Shown piece by piece: positions 33,691-43,898 of a stretch of DNA of 64,000 nucleotides. The position numbers were made by a program, and so were the translations under genes. The first letter of the stretch is position 1. Each line of letters opens with the position of its first letter. The DNA comes from Dipteris shenzhenensis (lineage: Eukaryota > Polypodiophyta > Polypodiopsida > Gleicheniales), in the NCBI GenBank assembly GCA_047967505.1, contig CM106541.1; one strand, given 5' to 3'. The notes under the pieces were generated by a model. That model searched no databases and had not been told where the DNA came from. It saw only the letters and a list, made by a program, of their open reading frames with translations.

Positions 33691-34960
33691 GTAGTTGAGA
33701 ACTATTATACAGTTAGTTTTATTGTGATTGCTATGGAGTAGCAATACAATTGGGATGACCTTAGCTTCAAAGTGCAAAAGTACTCCATGATTGGGGTTTG
33801 AAAGAGATGATCATTAAAATAGAAAGTCAAGATGTATGCATCCCTACGAATCCTTGGAAGGTTCTAAGTGTTTGTCAGCCAAAGGATTTGGCAATCATAG
33901 ATCCATTTCCTCAAGATGATCTTGGTGGGGAACTCCTCATTCTTCCCCCCCCCGCCCCAAAGTCCATGATGAGTAGAGCTGAAGTAGGTCCAACCATATG
34001 GGCATCAAAGTTGTACTAAAAGGGGGGGAGGCGATCTATTTGGAAGCCCTGAATGGTAAACCATTTGGATATGTGTGTGTACCAAGCCATGCTAACTCCA
34101 CTCTTAGCTAGTCATGTAGATGACACTAGTGCCAACCTTAGTAGTTTCCACCTAGGCATGTCCCAAACCCTATGAAGATTTGTCACCATCATAAAGATGG
34201 CATCGGTCTGGAGTGGTGTAATGGTGAACTCTTCTTGTATGATCTAATGGGGATTAGGGGCTTACTCTGAATCATCTTGGATCCCATCACCACCTCTAGC
34301 CTCTCGACTCTTCGTCAATCAGTCCCTTTGATAGGTCACTCCCCCTGAAGGGAGTTGAATACATGGTTGTCATTCTCACATGTGTGTCAAAAAGCTAGCC
34401 CTTCATCAGAGGGGTCCTAGAAGCGTGCTTGAATACATGGTTGTTAGTCTCACACATGTGCCAAAAAGCTATCCATTCATCAGATGGGTCTCCAAATCGT
34501 GCTTGAAAAGAATTCTCTCTCTAGTCAAACTAGAGCCCCCTAACCTCATGTGAGTTGTGCCCTGGCTGCATGAGTCATAGTGAAAATTGGCCCTCCTAAG
34601 ACTACCACTAGATAGGTATATGACAAGACGATCTCAACCGGCTCTCCTCGGTATGTGAAGCCATGTCAATGAAGTACTGCACGTGAGGTGTTAAAGATCA
34701 TGACCTTGGTCTTGCCAAGTTTCACTATTAGGACTCGCTCCTCGCAAAACACCCCATTAGGGGAGAATTGGGGTCTCAAAAGGGCCTCATAAGCAATGGA
34801 TTAAGAAATGGATTAGTCCTAATGAAAGGTCCAAGGCAGGTCCCAAAAAGTCCTAACCCCCCCTCACCTAAGCGGGTTAAGCCCAAAAGTGACCCCACCA
34901 CTTATGTCTCTTACACCTCTCACACAACTCTTACTCCTAGGTGGGAACCAACAAATTCAA
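33691..34960. other. Anonymous sequence, no gene seen
   Basis: No domain, LTR or primer site recognised. Two similar stretches at about 34355-34420 and 34425-34500 (ATACATGGTTGT...CATCAGA) form an imperfect ~75-bp repeat. Confidence 0.45.
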
Positions 34961-34979
34961 AATTAAAAATTCAAATTTT

Positions 34980-35420
34980 GAATTCCCTCCCTCCTCTCTC
35001 CTCCCTCCCTCCCTCCCCCTCCTAACTCCCCTCACTCCCCCTCCTCACTCCCTCATCCCCCTCCCTCCTCCTCCCCCTCCCTCCCTCCCTCCTCCCCCTC
35101 CCTCCTCCTTTGCCTCCCCCCTCCTACCCCTCCCCCTCCTCACTCTCTCCTCCCCCTTCCTCCTCCTCTCCCTCCCTCCCTCCCTCATCCATGCCTACTC
35201 CTCTTGCCCTCCCCCTCCCTCCCTCCTCCATGCCTACCTCCCTCCCTCCTCCATGCCTACTCCTCCTCCCCTTCCCCTCCCTCCTACTCCATTGTTGCTC
35301 CTCCTCCCCCCTCCCTCCTGCTCCTCCCTCCTACCTCCCTCCTCCTCCATGCCTACTCCTCCTCACCCTTCACACCTACTGGTCCACCCCCTTCCCTCCT
35401 CTTCAACTACTGGTCCTCCC
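34980..35420. repeat. Pyrimidine tract (CCT)n
   Basis: Nearly pure C/T on the plus strand with repeated CTCCATGCCTACTCCTCCT units. Frames translate to Pro/Ser/Leu low complexity. It is the mirror in composition of the GGA tract at 955-1135. Confidence 0.92.
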
Positions 35421-35773
35421 TGTTGAGATATCGAGCTCCACTCGTGATATGCCAGGGTGACCATTGTGCATTTATGTCATCGACTTGTTAACTGCAGATG
35501 TGGTTGGTACACCACCCATGAATAATAGCTGGATGACAGCTATCCTTATGTACTCTAGTTCATGGCTCAGTTAGTATGCCACCTTAGTTAGCTGAGTTTG
35601 GTTTGAGACCCACATATAGGGTTCTTCTATTTATTTGTACTAGAGTTCTTTTGGCTTTCACTACTAAGAAGAGGAAAACTGTTTTTAGCCTCCAGCTTTG
35701 TGTGTATTCCCCCTATTGTGTATGTGAGAAAGCTGCAAGTGAGACTCCTTCCTTCTCTCCCACTATCTTCACA
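35421..35773 (+). repeat. 5' LTR of left half, composite A
   Basis: 353-bp main-family LTR, TGTTGAGATATCG to CTTCACA. The outer flank is CTCCC (35416-35420). Confidence 0.95.
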
Positions 35774-35785
35774 TGGTATCAAAGC
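35774..35785 (+). other. Primer binding site (mutated)
   Basis: TGGTATCAAAGC, one G-to-A change from the family site. Confidence 0.9.
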
Positions 35786-36320
35786 CTGGTTCATGGTAAG
35801 GAGCTCAAGAAAGCAAACCAAGTTCGTGGTATCCTAGTAAGAGGACCAGTGTTGCTTTCCTTTCTTGAGTTAGGGAGCAAATCTTTGTAGGTAGCACAAT
35901 CAGAAAGTGCAAGAGTGCATTGTCTCAGATTGAGACGCCCTTCGCGGTGTGGCGAGAGGGCAATATATGCTGCGGGTGAGGGCAAAGCCCTCAGTGACTT
36001 TATTTTTTTGATTCGAGGTCATTTCGGGGCCCGCCGTTTTGGAGGCGGAAGTTCTCCGCAAGCACTGAGAAAAAAGCCCTGTTTTTGTTGTGCAACCACT
36101 GCTCCACAGGTCGGTGAAAAGTTGCCACTAGAAATTGCATCATATGCCTGTGCACAGAGATATTGGGAGTTATAGAATCATCCTTATTGCCTGTTCATGC
36201 AAAATCGTCACTAGGAAGTGACTGTGTGGTCAAATACCACTTTCATCAGTTTTGCAGATTTGCCTTGTGAGGCAGAAGTTGGGTTTTTTGCAGTGACAGA
36301 ATATTTTGCAGTGTTCTATA

Positions 36321-36734
36321 ATGGCGTTTGATTCTCTTTCACAGATTGTCACTAAAAAGCTTGATAAGAACAACTTCCAAGCATGGAAGTTTAGAATGAC
36401 GAATTTCCTTATGGGAAAAGGCTATTGGGAGTTCATTACAGGAAAGGAAGAAGAACCAGTTCTTCTTAATGTTCCCAATCAATAGGAAATATAGGCATTT
36501 AAAGGATGGCATGAGAGAGCTAGAAAAGTTATTTATTGGCTGTCTATCAGTATTTAGGATTCTTTGATTGTGCATATTCAGGACGAAAGTACGCCAAAGG
36601 AGGCATGAGATACTTTGGCAAAAATATATAGCACAAATACGCAAGCCAGGAAAATGCAGCTCAAGCAGGAGTTGCACAATGTGCAGAGAGAAAATATGAG
36701 CATCAATGACTACCACATGAAGGTGAAGAAAATA
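36321..36734 (+). pseudogene. Copia gag 5' fragment, composite A left half
   Basis: Family ATG at 36321, then Gag text with in-frame stops (TAGGAAATATAGGC where relatives read CAGGAAATGCAGGC; also TAG and TGA further on). The match ends after the MKVKKI codons at about 36734, where the strand of the homology flips. Confidence 0.93.
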
Positions 36735-37822
36735 TGGCCTGGTAATAGTCATATAAATCAAACTTCCTACTATACATCTGTACATAGTAGGGTCTTCCAG
36801 AAGCTCACTTGCATCTGCACTCAGTTTCACATTCTGCTCCAAAGGAACTGAAATAGGCTTACAGCCAGTCATCCCATATTTGGATAGAATGTCCAATCCA
36901 TACTGCCTCTTCAGGAGCCATATCTCACTTGTGGATCTAATCACCCCAATGCCCAAGAAGTAACGCAGCTCTCCCAAATGCTTCATCTCAAACTTTTGCT
37001 TCAATAGCATTTTCACATGAAGGATATCTTCATCACTATCACCTATGATGATCAAATCATCAACATAAATGACAAGCAGCATAATACCTTTCTTTGTTTT
37101 TCTCACATAAAGTGAGAAATCTGCTGTGGAAATATGAAAGCCAATAGTGACAAGATATTGTCCTATCTTGTCAGACCATGCTCTGGGTGCTTGTTTCAAG
37201 CCATACAAGGCTTTCTTCAACCTGCAAACAAACTCAGGATGAACAACATGCACATAACCTGGTGGCTGCTCCATTTAGACCTCTTCTTGCAAATCACCAT
37301 GCAAGAAGGCATTCTTTACATCCATCTGATGTAAAGACCATCCTTTGATGCAGCCATAGCAATGACTGCTCTTACAGTTGTCATCCTTGCAACCGGACTG
37401 AATGTTTCTTCATAATCAATGCCATATGTCTATGCATACCCCTTGACAACTAATCTTGCCTTGTATCTGCTCATAGAGCCATCTGCATTGTGCTTCACCT
37501 TATAGACCCACTTGCAGCCAATTGCATTCTTGTCTTTAGGAAAAGGCACCAATTCCCATGTAGCATTTGCTTCCAAGGCATCCATTTCTTCATCCATGGC
37601 TTTCTCCCATTTTTCTTTTCCCATGGCTTACTCAAAAGAAGTGGGTTCTGGTTCTTGTATCACTTTGACCATATAGGCATAGTGAATGGCTGTAAATCCA
37701 TCATATTTCAGCCTATCCATAGGATACTTGACTCTAGTAGACTTGCGCAAAATAGGCTCACTACCAGGTGCTCTTAAAACATCCTTGGTCTTCCTTACTC
37801 TAGGTGTAACAATAGAAGGAAT
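36735..37822 (-). pseudogene. Copia pol fragment (RT), composite A host copy
   Basis: Minus-strand RT from PSIVTPRVRKT (37815) through [13 protein letters not shown] and YARLV-type text to YVDD (37056-37067), then SKYGMTGCKPISVPLEQ, ending at MTITRP (36735). RNase H, polypurine tract and 3' LTR are missing. It continues in the 5' direction at 48018 on the far side of the nested insertion. An unusual open frame (37274 to 36339) runs from RT straight across the inversion joint into antisense gag. Confidence 0.93.
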
Positions 37823-38178
37823 TGTGAAGATAGTGGGAGAGAAGGAAGGAGTCTCACTTGTGGCTTTCTGACATACACAATGGGGGAATACACTCAAAGG
37901 TGGAGGTTGAAAACAGTTTTCCTCTCCTTAGTTGTGAAATTTAGCCAAAAGAACTCTAGTACAAAGAAATAGAAGAACCCTATATGTGGGTCTCAAACAA
38001 AACTCATCTAACTAAGGTGGCATACTAACTGAGCCACGAACTAGAGTACATAAGGATAACTATCATCAAGCTATTATTCATGGGCGGTGTACCAACCGCA
38101 TCTGCACTTAACAAGTCGGTGACATAAATGCACAACGGTCACCTTGGCATATCACGAGTGGAACTCGATATCTCAACA
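37823..38178 (-). repeat. 3' LTR of copia element 5
   Basis: 356 bp, plus-strand TGTGAAG to CTCAACA. Confidence 0.95.
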
Positions 38179-38193
38179 CTCCCCCTCGAGCTC
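38179..38193 (-). other. Polypurine tract, element 5
   Basis: Plus-strand CTCCCCCTCGAGCTC, exactly the complement of the family GAGCTCGAGGGGGAG, now cut off from its pol gene by the 5.7-kb insertion. Confidence 0.92.
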
Positions 38194-38195
38194 AA

Positions 38196-38219
38196 AAGAC
38201 CGCATTAGATAATTTGGGA
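38196..38219. repeat. Left terminal inverted repeat
   Basis: Pairs imperfectly with 43874-43898. The ATTAGATAA core is identical in both. Confidence 0.6.
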
Positions 38220-38700
38220 AAAACCCAATTCCCAGAATGGCAGTTTTGGAAGAAATTGTAGCTCCCCTCAATGAAAAAACAGGAGAAATATGTGAAAATA
38301 GACTAGATAGCCATTCATGAAGTGTGAAATATCAACTACATTCTCAAATAATAAATAGAATATCAGTGTCTAAACTACGTTATCATAAAAAAAATAATAA
38401 ACTTTGAAACCCATTTGAGTTAGATTCATCTCGTGAGCCATAGTGATGTTCAAAAACACCTTCATAATTCTGGAATTTCCATTGATATTGAGACTCGCTT
38501 TTGTTGTGAGCATTCTCATTTGAAAATCTCCAAAACACCGTTTAAAAAATGTAGAGTGTAATTAATAACCATGAGTATTGCAATGAAAACGCACAGGCTC
38601 TTTAACTTAGTAAGATATGTAGTTGATGGAAAATCAAGATATGTAGTTGAGGAGAATGAATGCAAGATATGTAGTTGATGGAAAATCAATGGGCAATGAC
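38209..38700. repeat. Diverged single copy of the 520-bp unit
   Basis: Same text as the tandem array at 40321 (CCCAATTCCCAGAATGGCAG through GGCTCTTTAACTTAG), but not tandem here. It lacks the ~13-bp CGAGTCTCTGGAAT variant of the array copies. Confidence 0.9.
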
Positions 38701-38929
38701 AAGCATTTGATGTAATTTAGGTGGCAATGACAATCATTTATTGTGCACTTTCAATTTTTGGACTGACTGTCATTATTGTAAAATGATAACTTTACATGTC
38801 ATGTTGATTACTCATTGCAAAGTAAAAAAGTACACTTTAGGATGGAAACATAACAACTTGTTGATACACCATTGAAATCCCTGAAATAAATCATGATTCC
38901 AAAGAAACTCTCAACCACTAGCGGAGAAT

Positions 38930-40320
38930 GGCAGTAGGATAATGGCAAAAGTGCCAATGCACATGTGAGTTTAGGATTCCTTGTGCATGTTTTCAGGTCA
39001 TGATATGAGAGTCATGATATGAGACTGGCACCACTACCATTCTCCACTGGTGGCATTCTCCACAGAGATTGGCACAATTCCATATGATCTCTGCACATGG
39101 GAGTTTAGGCTTCTCAATGACATTTCTTAGGGCCTAATAAGAGATTGGCACCACTGCCATTCTTCACTTGTACAAATGTTTACCCTACTATTCTAGGAGG
39201 GGTATTCCAGTGATTATAGGAGAGTGGTGTCCGATTCCAATCCACATGTGAGTTTGATGATCTCAGAGATTGACACAATTCCATATGATCTCTACACAAT
39301 GGAGACAGTGATCACTACATAAAATAATGCACATGTGAGTTTAGCATTCCTTGTGCACCACTGCCATTCTCCACTGGTGGCATTCTATAATGGCAAAACT
39401 TCCAATCCACATGAGTTTATGATTCCTTGTGCTTGTTTTCAGGTCATGGTATGAGATTGGCACCACTACCATTCTCCACTGTTGGCATTCTCCACAGAGA
39501 TTAACACAATTCCATATGATCTCTACACAGCGGAGACAGTGACCACTACATAGAAGAATGCACATGTGAGTTTAGGCTTCTCAATGCCATTTCTTAGGGC
39601 CTAATAAGAGATTGGCACCACTACCATTCTCTTGTACAAATGTTTACCCTACTATTCTAGGAGGGGTATTCCAATGATCATAGGCGAGTGGTGTCCGATT
39701 CCAATCCACATGTGAGTCTGATGATCTCAGTATCATTATGTAGGTGCCACCATGAGTTTGGCATCACTGCCATTCTCCACTAGTGGTTGTCTAGACAAAC
39801 TAAACCTATAGATTGACATTCCAAGGCCTAATAAGAGATTGACACAATTCCATATGATCTCTACACAGCGGAGACAGTGATCACTACATAGAAGAATGAG
39901 CATGTGAGTTTAGGCTTGTCAATGCCATTTCTTAGGGCCTAATAAGAGATTGGCACCACTGCCATTCTCCACTTGTACAAATGTTCACCCTACTATTCTA
40001 GGAGGGGTATTCCAATGATCATAGGAGAGTGGTGTCTGATTCCAATCCACTCTGAGTTTGATGAACTCAGAGATTGACACAATTCCATATGATCTCTACA
40101 CAGCGGAGACAGTGATCTCTACATAGAAGAATGCACATGTGAGTTTAGGATTCCTTGTGCATGTTTGCAGGTCATGTTATGAGATTGGCACCACTACCAT
40201 TCTCCACTGGTGGCATTCTCCATCGAGATTGACACAATTCCCTATGATCTCTACACAGTGGAGACAGTGATCGCTACATAGAAGAATGAGCATGTGAGTT
40301 TAGGCTTCTCAATGCCATTT
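38930..40320. repeat. Dispersed CCATTCTCC repeat block
   Basis: Shuffled repeats of a few modules: CACATGTGAGTTTAGG, GGCACCACTACCATTCTCC, GACACAATTCCATATGATC, CTCTACACAGCGGAGACAG, and AGGAGGGGTATTCCA. Copies are direct, of unequal length, and spaced about 150-300 bp apart. No coding frame. Confidence 0.88.
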
Positions 40321-41815
40321 CCAATTCCCAACTCGGGAAAAAACCCAATTCCCAGAATGGCAGTTTTGGAAGAAATTGTAGCTCCCCTCAATGAAAAAAC
40401 AGGAGAAATATGTGAAAATAGACTAGATAGCCATTCATGAAGTGTGAAATATCAACTACATTCTCAAATAATAAATAGAATATCAGTGTCTAAACTACGT
40501 TATCATCAAAAAAATAATAAACTTTGAAACCCATTTGAGTTAGATTCATCTCGTGAGCCATAGTGATGTTCAAAAACACCTTCATAATAACGAGTCTCTG
40601 GAATTTCTATTGATATTGAGACTCGCTTTTGTTGTGAGCATTCTCATTTGAAAATCTCCAAAATACCGTTTAAAAAATGTAGAGTGTAATTAATAACCAT
40701 GAGTATTGCAATGAAAACGCACAGGCTCTTTAACTTAGTAAGATATGTAGTTCATGGAAAATCAAGATATGCAGTTGATGGAGACAGTGATCGCTACATA
40801 GAAGAATGAGCATGTGAGTTTAGGCTTCTCAATGCCATTTCCAATTCCCAATTCGGGAAAAAACCCAATTCCCAGAATGGCAGTTTTGGAAGAAATTGTA
40901 GCTCCCCTCAATGAAAAAACAGGAGAAATATGTGAAAATAGACTAGATAGCCATTCATGAAGTGTGAAATATCAACTACATTCTCAAATAATAAATAGAA
41001 TATCAGTGTCTAAACTACGTTATCATCAAAAAAATAATAAACTTTGAAACCCATTTGAGTTAGATTCATCTCGTGAGCCATAGTGATGTTCAAAAACACC
41101 TTCATAATAGCGAGTCTCTGGAATTTCTATTGATATTGAGACTCGCTTTTGTTGTGAGCATTCTCATTTGAAAATCTCCAAAATACCGTTTAAAAAATGT
41201 AGAGTGTAATTAATAACCATGAGTATTGCAATGAAAACGCACAGGCTCTTTAACTTAGTAAGACATGCAGTTCATGGAAAATCAAGATATGCAGTTGATG
41301 GAGACAGTGATCGCTACATAGAAGAATGAGCATGTGAGTTTAGGCTTCTCAATGCCATTTCCAATTCCCAATTCGGGAAAAAACCCAATTCCCAGAATGG
41401 CAGTTTTGGAAGAAATTGTAGCTCCCCTCAATGAAAAAACAGGAGAAATATGTGAAAATAGACTAGATAGCCATTCATGAAGTGTGAAATATCAACTACA
41501 TTCTCAAATAATAAATAGAATATCAGTGTCTAAACTACGTTATCATCAAAAAAATAATAAACTTTGAAACCCATTTGAGTTAGATTCATCTCGTGAGCCA
41601 TAGTGATGTTCAAAAACACCTTCATAATAGCGAGTCTCTGGAATTTCTATTGATATTGAGACTCGCTTTTGTTGTGAGCATTCTCATTTGAAAATCTCCA
41701 AAATACCGTTTAAAAATTGTAGAGTGTAATTAATAACCATGAGTATTGCAATGAAAACGCACAGGCTCTTTAACTTAGTAAGATATGTAGTTGATGGAAA
41801 ATCAAGATATTTTAG
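40321..41815. repeat. 520-bp tandem array, three units
   Basis: The landmark GGGAAAAAACCC recurs at about 40335, 40855 and 41375, a period of 520. Units are nearly identical, differing by isolated substitutions such as ACGAGTCTC/GCGAGTCTC. Each includes AGGAGAAATATGTGAAAATA and GAAAACGCACAGGCTC. The high identity suggests recent unequal crossing-over or amplification. Confidence 0.95.
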
Positions 41816-42299
41816 GTGGCAATGACAATCATTTATTGTGCACTTTCAATGTTTGGACTGACTAGCATTAAAAACAATAACTTTACATGTCATGTTGATT
41901 ACTCATTGCAAAGTTAAAAAGTACACTTTAGGATGAAAACATAACTTGTTGATACACCATTGAAATCCCTGAAATAAATCATGATTCCAAAGAAACTCTC
42001 AATTTCTAGCCCCAAAGAGAATGGCACCGGAAAGAATGGCACGAGAGACACTGTAGTTATGAACATGTTTGCATATTATTCACACACAACAATTACGCAC
42101 CAATTTACATAGTTGGCAAGAAAGTAGTAATTCCCATAAGTAATGATTGTATAAAGATATACAATGTTGTTATTCAAAACTCATAGTCTGCAAATAGCTC
42201 CTCTCCTGCATGTATATCATCTATGGATTCAATACAAATGTGACCATATTCTGCATATCTATGTTCATCATGGGGTCATACCAATTACAAAGCCAAAAA

Positions 42300-43075
42300 A
42301 TTAGGACATTCCATTGGGACATTCCATTGGGAGAATGGCACTAGTGCCATTCTCCATTTTCCTATTCCTAGTGCCAGTCTCCATTTTCCGATTACAATGG
42401 AGAATGGCACTAAACCTATAGATTGACATTCCACTAATTCCAATGGTGGAATGGCATTGGTGCCCTTCTACCTTTTGTGAAGCCAAAATTTTGAATTAGG
42501 ACATTCCATTGGGAGAATGGAACTAGTGCCATTCTCCATTTTCCAATGGGAGAATGGCACTAGTGCCAGTCTCCATTTTCCTAATACAAAGCTAGAAAAT
42601 TAGGACATTCCATTGGGAGAATGGCACTAGTGCCATTCTCCATTTTCCAATGGGAGAATGGCACTAGTCCATTTTCCTATTCCTAGTGCCATTCTCCATT
42701 ATCCTATTACAAAGCCAAAATGTTAGGACATTCCATTGGGACATTCCATTGGGAGAATGGCACTAGTGCCATTCTCCATTTTCCTATTCCTAGTGCCATT
42801 CTCCATTTTCCAATTACAATGGAGAATGGCACTAAAACTATAGATTGACATTCCAATAATTCCAATGGTGGAATGGAATTGGTGCCCTTCTAACTTTTGT
42901 GAAGCCAAAATTTTGAATTAGGACATTCCATTGGGAGAATGGCACTAGTGCCATTCTCCATTTTCCAATGGGAGAATGGCACTAGTGCCAGTCTCCATTT
43001 TCCTATTACAAAGCCAGAAAATTAGGACATTCCATTGGGACATTCCATTGGGAGAATGGCACCTCCATTTTCCAA
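42300..43075. repeat. Array of GGAGAATGGCACT palindromes
   Basis: GGAGAATGGCACT followed directly by its own reverse complement makes perfect 26-bp palindromes at 42330-42355, 42616-42641, 42752-42777 and 42934-42959. Imperfect versions lie at about 42512, 42548 and 42968. GGACATTCCATTGG precedes most of them. Larger blocks (42301-42540 and 42721-42960) are repeated in direct orientation. Confidence 0.95.
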
Positions 43076-43083
43076 TGCTTGGG

Positions 43084-43326
43084 GTTGCCATATCAAGTGC
43101 CGAGATGGATGCTGCTTCTCCTAATTTCAAGAAATTATTAATTCAGTATTGGGCACCATCAGTTAAGAGAAAGGGGCTCAGTGATGCAGATGCCTATGTT
43201 GATTGCTGGAACAAGTATTGTGCAGAGAATAGGTTGGATCCACAGGTATGGGAGTGTATTGATGCAATTGTCTGGTCATGGACATCAAAATCCATAAATA
43301 GACCCAAGAAGATCAAGATTCCATAG
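43084..43326 (+). pseudogene. Unrecognised coding fragment inside the TIR insertion
   Basis: An open frame, entered from repeat sequence on the left, reads VAISSAEMDAASPNFKKLL and so on to KKIKIP and a TAG stop at 43324-43326, about 80 codons. Composition is protein-like (CWNKYCAENRLDPQVWECID), unlike the low-complexity frames around it. No family was recognised. It may be the 3' part of a gene captured by the element, or the end of a lost transposon gene. Confidence 0.4.
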
Positions 43327-43359
43327 AACATATGTATCAAAGCACAGGAGAGCTTGCTT

Positions 43360-43371
43360 GGTATCAGAGCA
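43360..43371 (+). other. Orphan TGGTATCAGAGC motif
   Basis: A perfect copia primer-site motif with no LTR terminus (no CA) before it, so probably a remnant or chance match. Confidence 0.3.
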
Positions 43372-43556
43372 TAGAAAATGGTGTCGATTTTCTCCCTCTT
43401 AATCTCCCAAACTTCCATTGTAAGGTGTGTTCTCATGTGATGTTTCTCAATTGTTGTTATCTTGTCAATGGGTATTTGCATATTATTAATATGACAATTT
43501 TCAGAAGCTGACCTTCACCAACAACTGCTTTGTTTCTAGTGGAACTCACTATGCAT

Positions 43557-43641
43557 GGTGTTTGTTAACACCACCAACTGGTGTTTATTAACACCTCAAG
43601 TAAAATATACATGTTGTCCCTAGACGGTGTTTATTAACACC
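43557..43641. repeat. GGTGTTTATTAACACC palindromes
   Basis: Three 16-bp palindromes at 43557-43572 (one variant base), 43580-43595 and 43626-43641. Confidence 0.9.
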
Positions 43642-43873
43642 ACCAAATACATGATTTTCAAACTCTGCCACAAATGCTTTGTTCCGGTTTTTATACGCAA
43701 TGAACTGTTTCACAACCAATGAAGTTTTTCATAATCATTGGAATTCCAAATATTAGCTTATTCAATATTGGTAAAATTCCCACAATCAATGGAAATTTTC
43801 CCAAATTTAATGAAGCCTTTCCCAATTTTAATGAAATCCACCCAATTTCGAAATTCCCAAAATGCAACTTTCA

Positions 43874-43898
43874 TCCCACTTTATCTAATACTGTGTTT
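43874..43898. repeat. Right terminal inverted repeat
   Basis: Complement begins AAACACAGTATTAGATAAAG. Directly followed by CAATCCC of the copia pol gene. Confidence 0.6.

Larger units (their letters stand above)
38196..43898. mobile_element. 5.7-kb TIR-flanked repeat-rich insertion
   Basis: The copia sequence GAGCTC-AATCCCAATTCC is split here, with CAA present on both sides (38193-38195 and 43899-43901). The ends are imperfect inverted repeats sharing ATTAGATAA and TGGGA: left AAGACCGCATTAGATAATTT, right (complement) AAACACAGTATTAGATAAAG. No transposase frame was found. The inside is built of 520-bp tandem units, dispersed CCATTCTCC repeats, perfect palindromes and a short coding fragment. 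A non-autonomous DNA transposon is the best explanation; the superfamily is unknown. Confidence 0.65.

Noticed and set aside
34941-35491. Pro/Ser/Leu-rich frames up to 161 codons, proline-rich protein candidate
   Set aside because: Translation of a CCT repeat running into a copia LTR; no signal peptide or conserved motif.
40321-43070. CRISPR-like array from the regular repeats
   Set aside because: Units are 520 bp or shuffled modules with no short repeat/unique spacer layout, and the context is a plant transposon.
43350-43380. LTR retrotransposon starting at the TGGTATCAGAGC at 43360
   Set aside because: No LTR end (CA) before it and no gag after it; kept only as an orphan motif.
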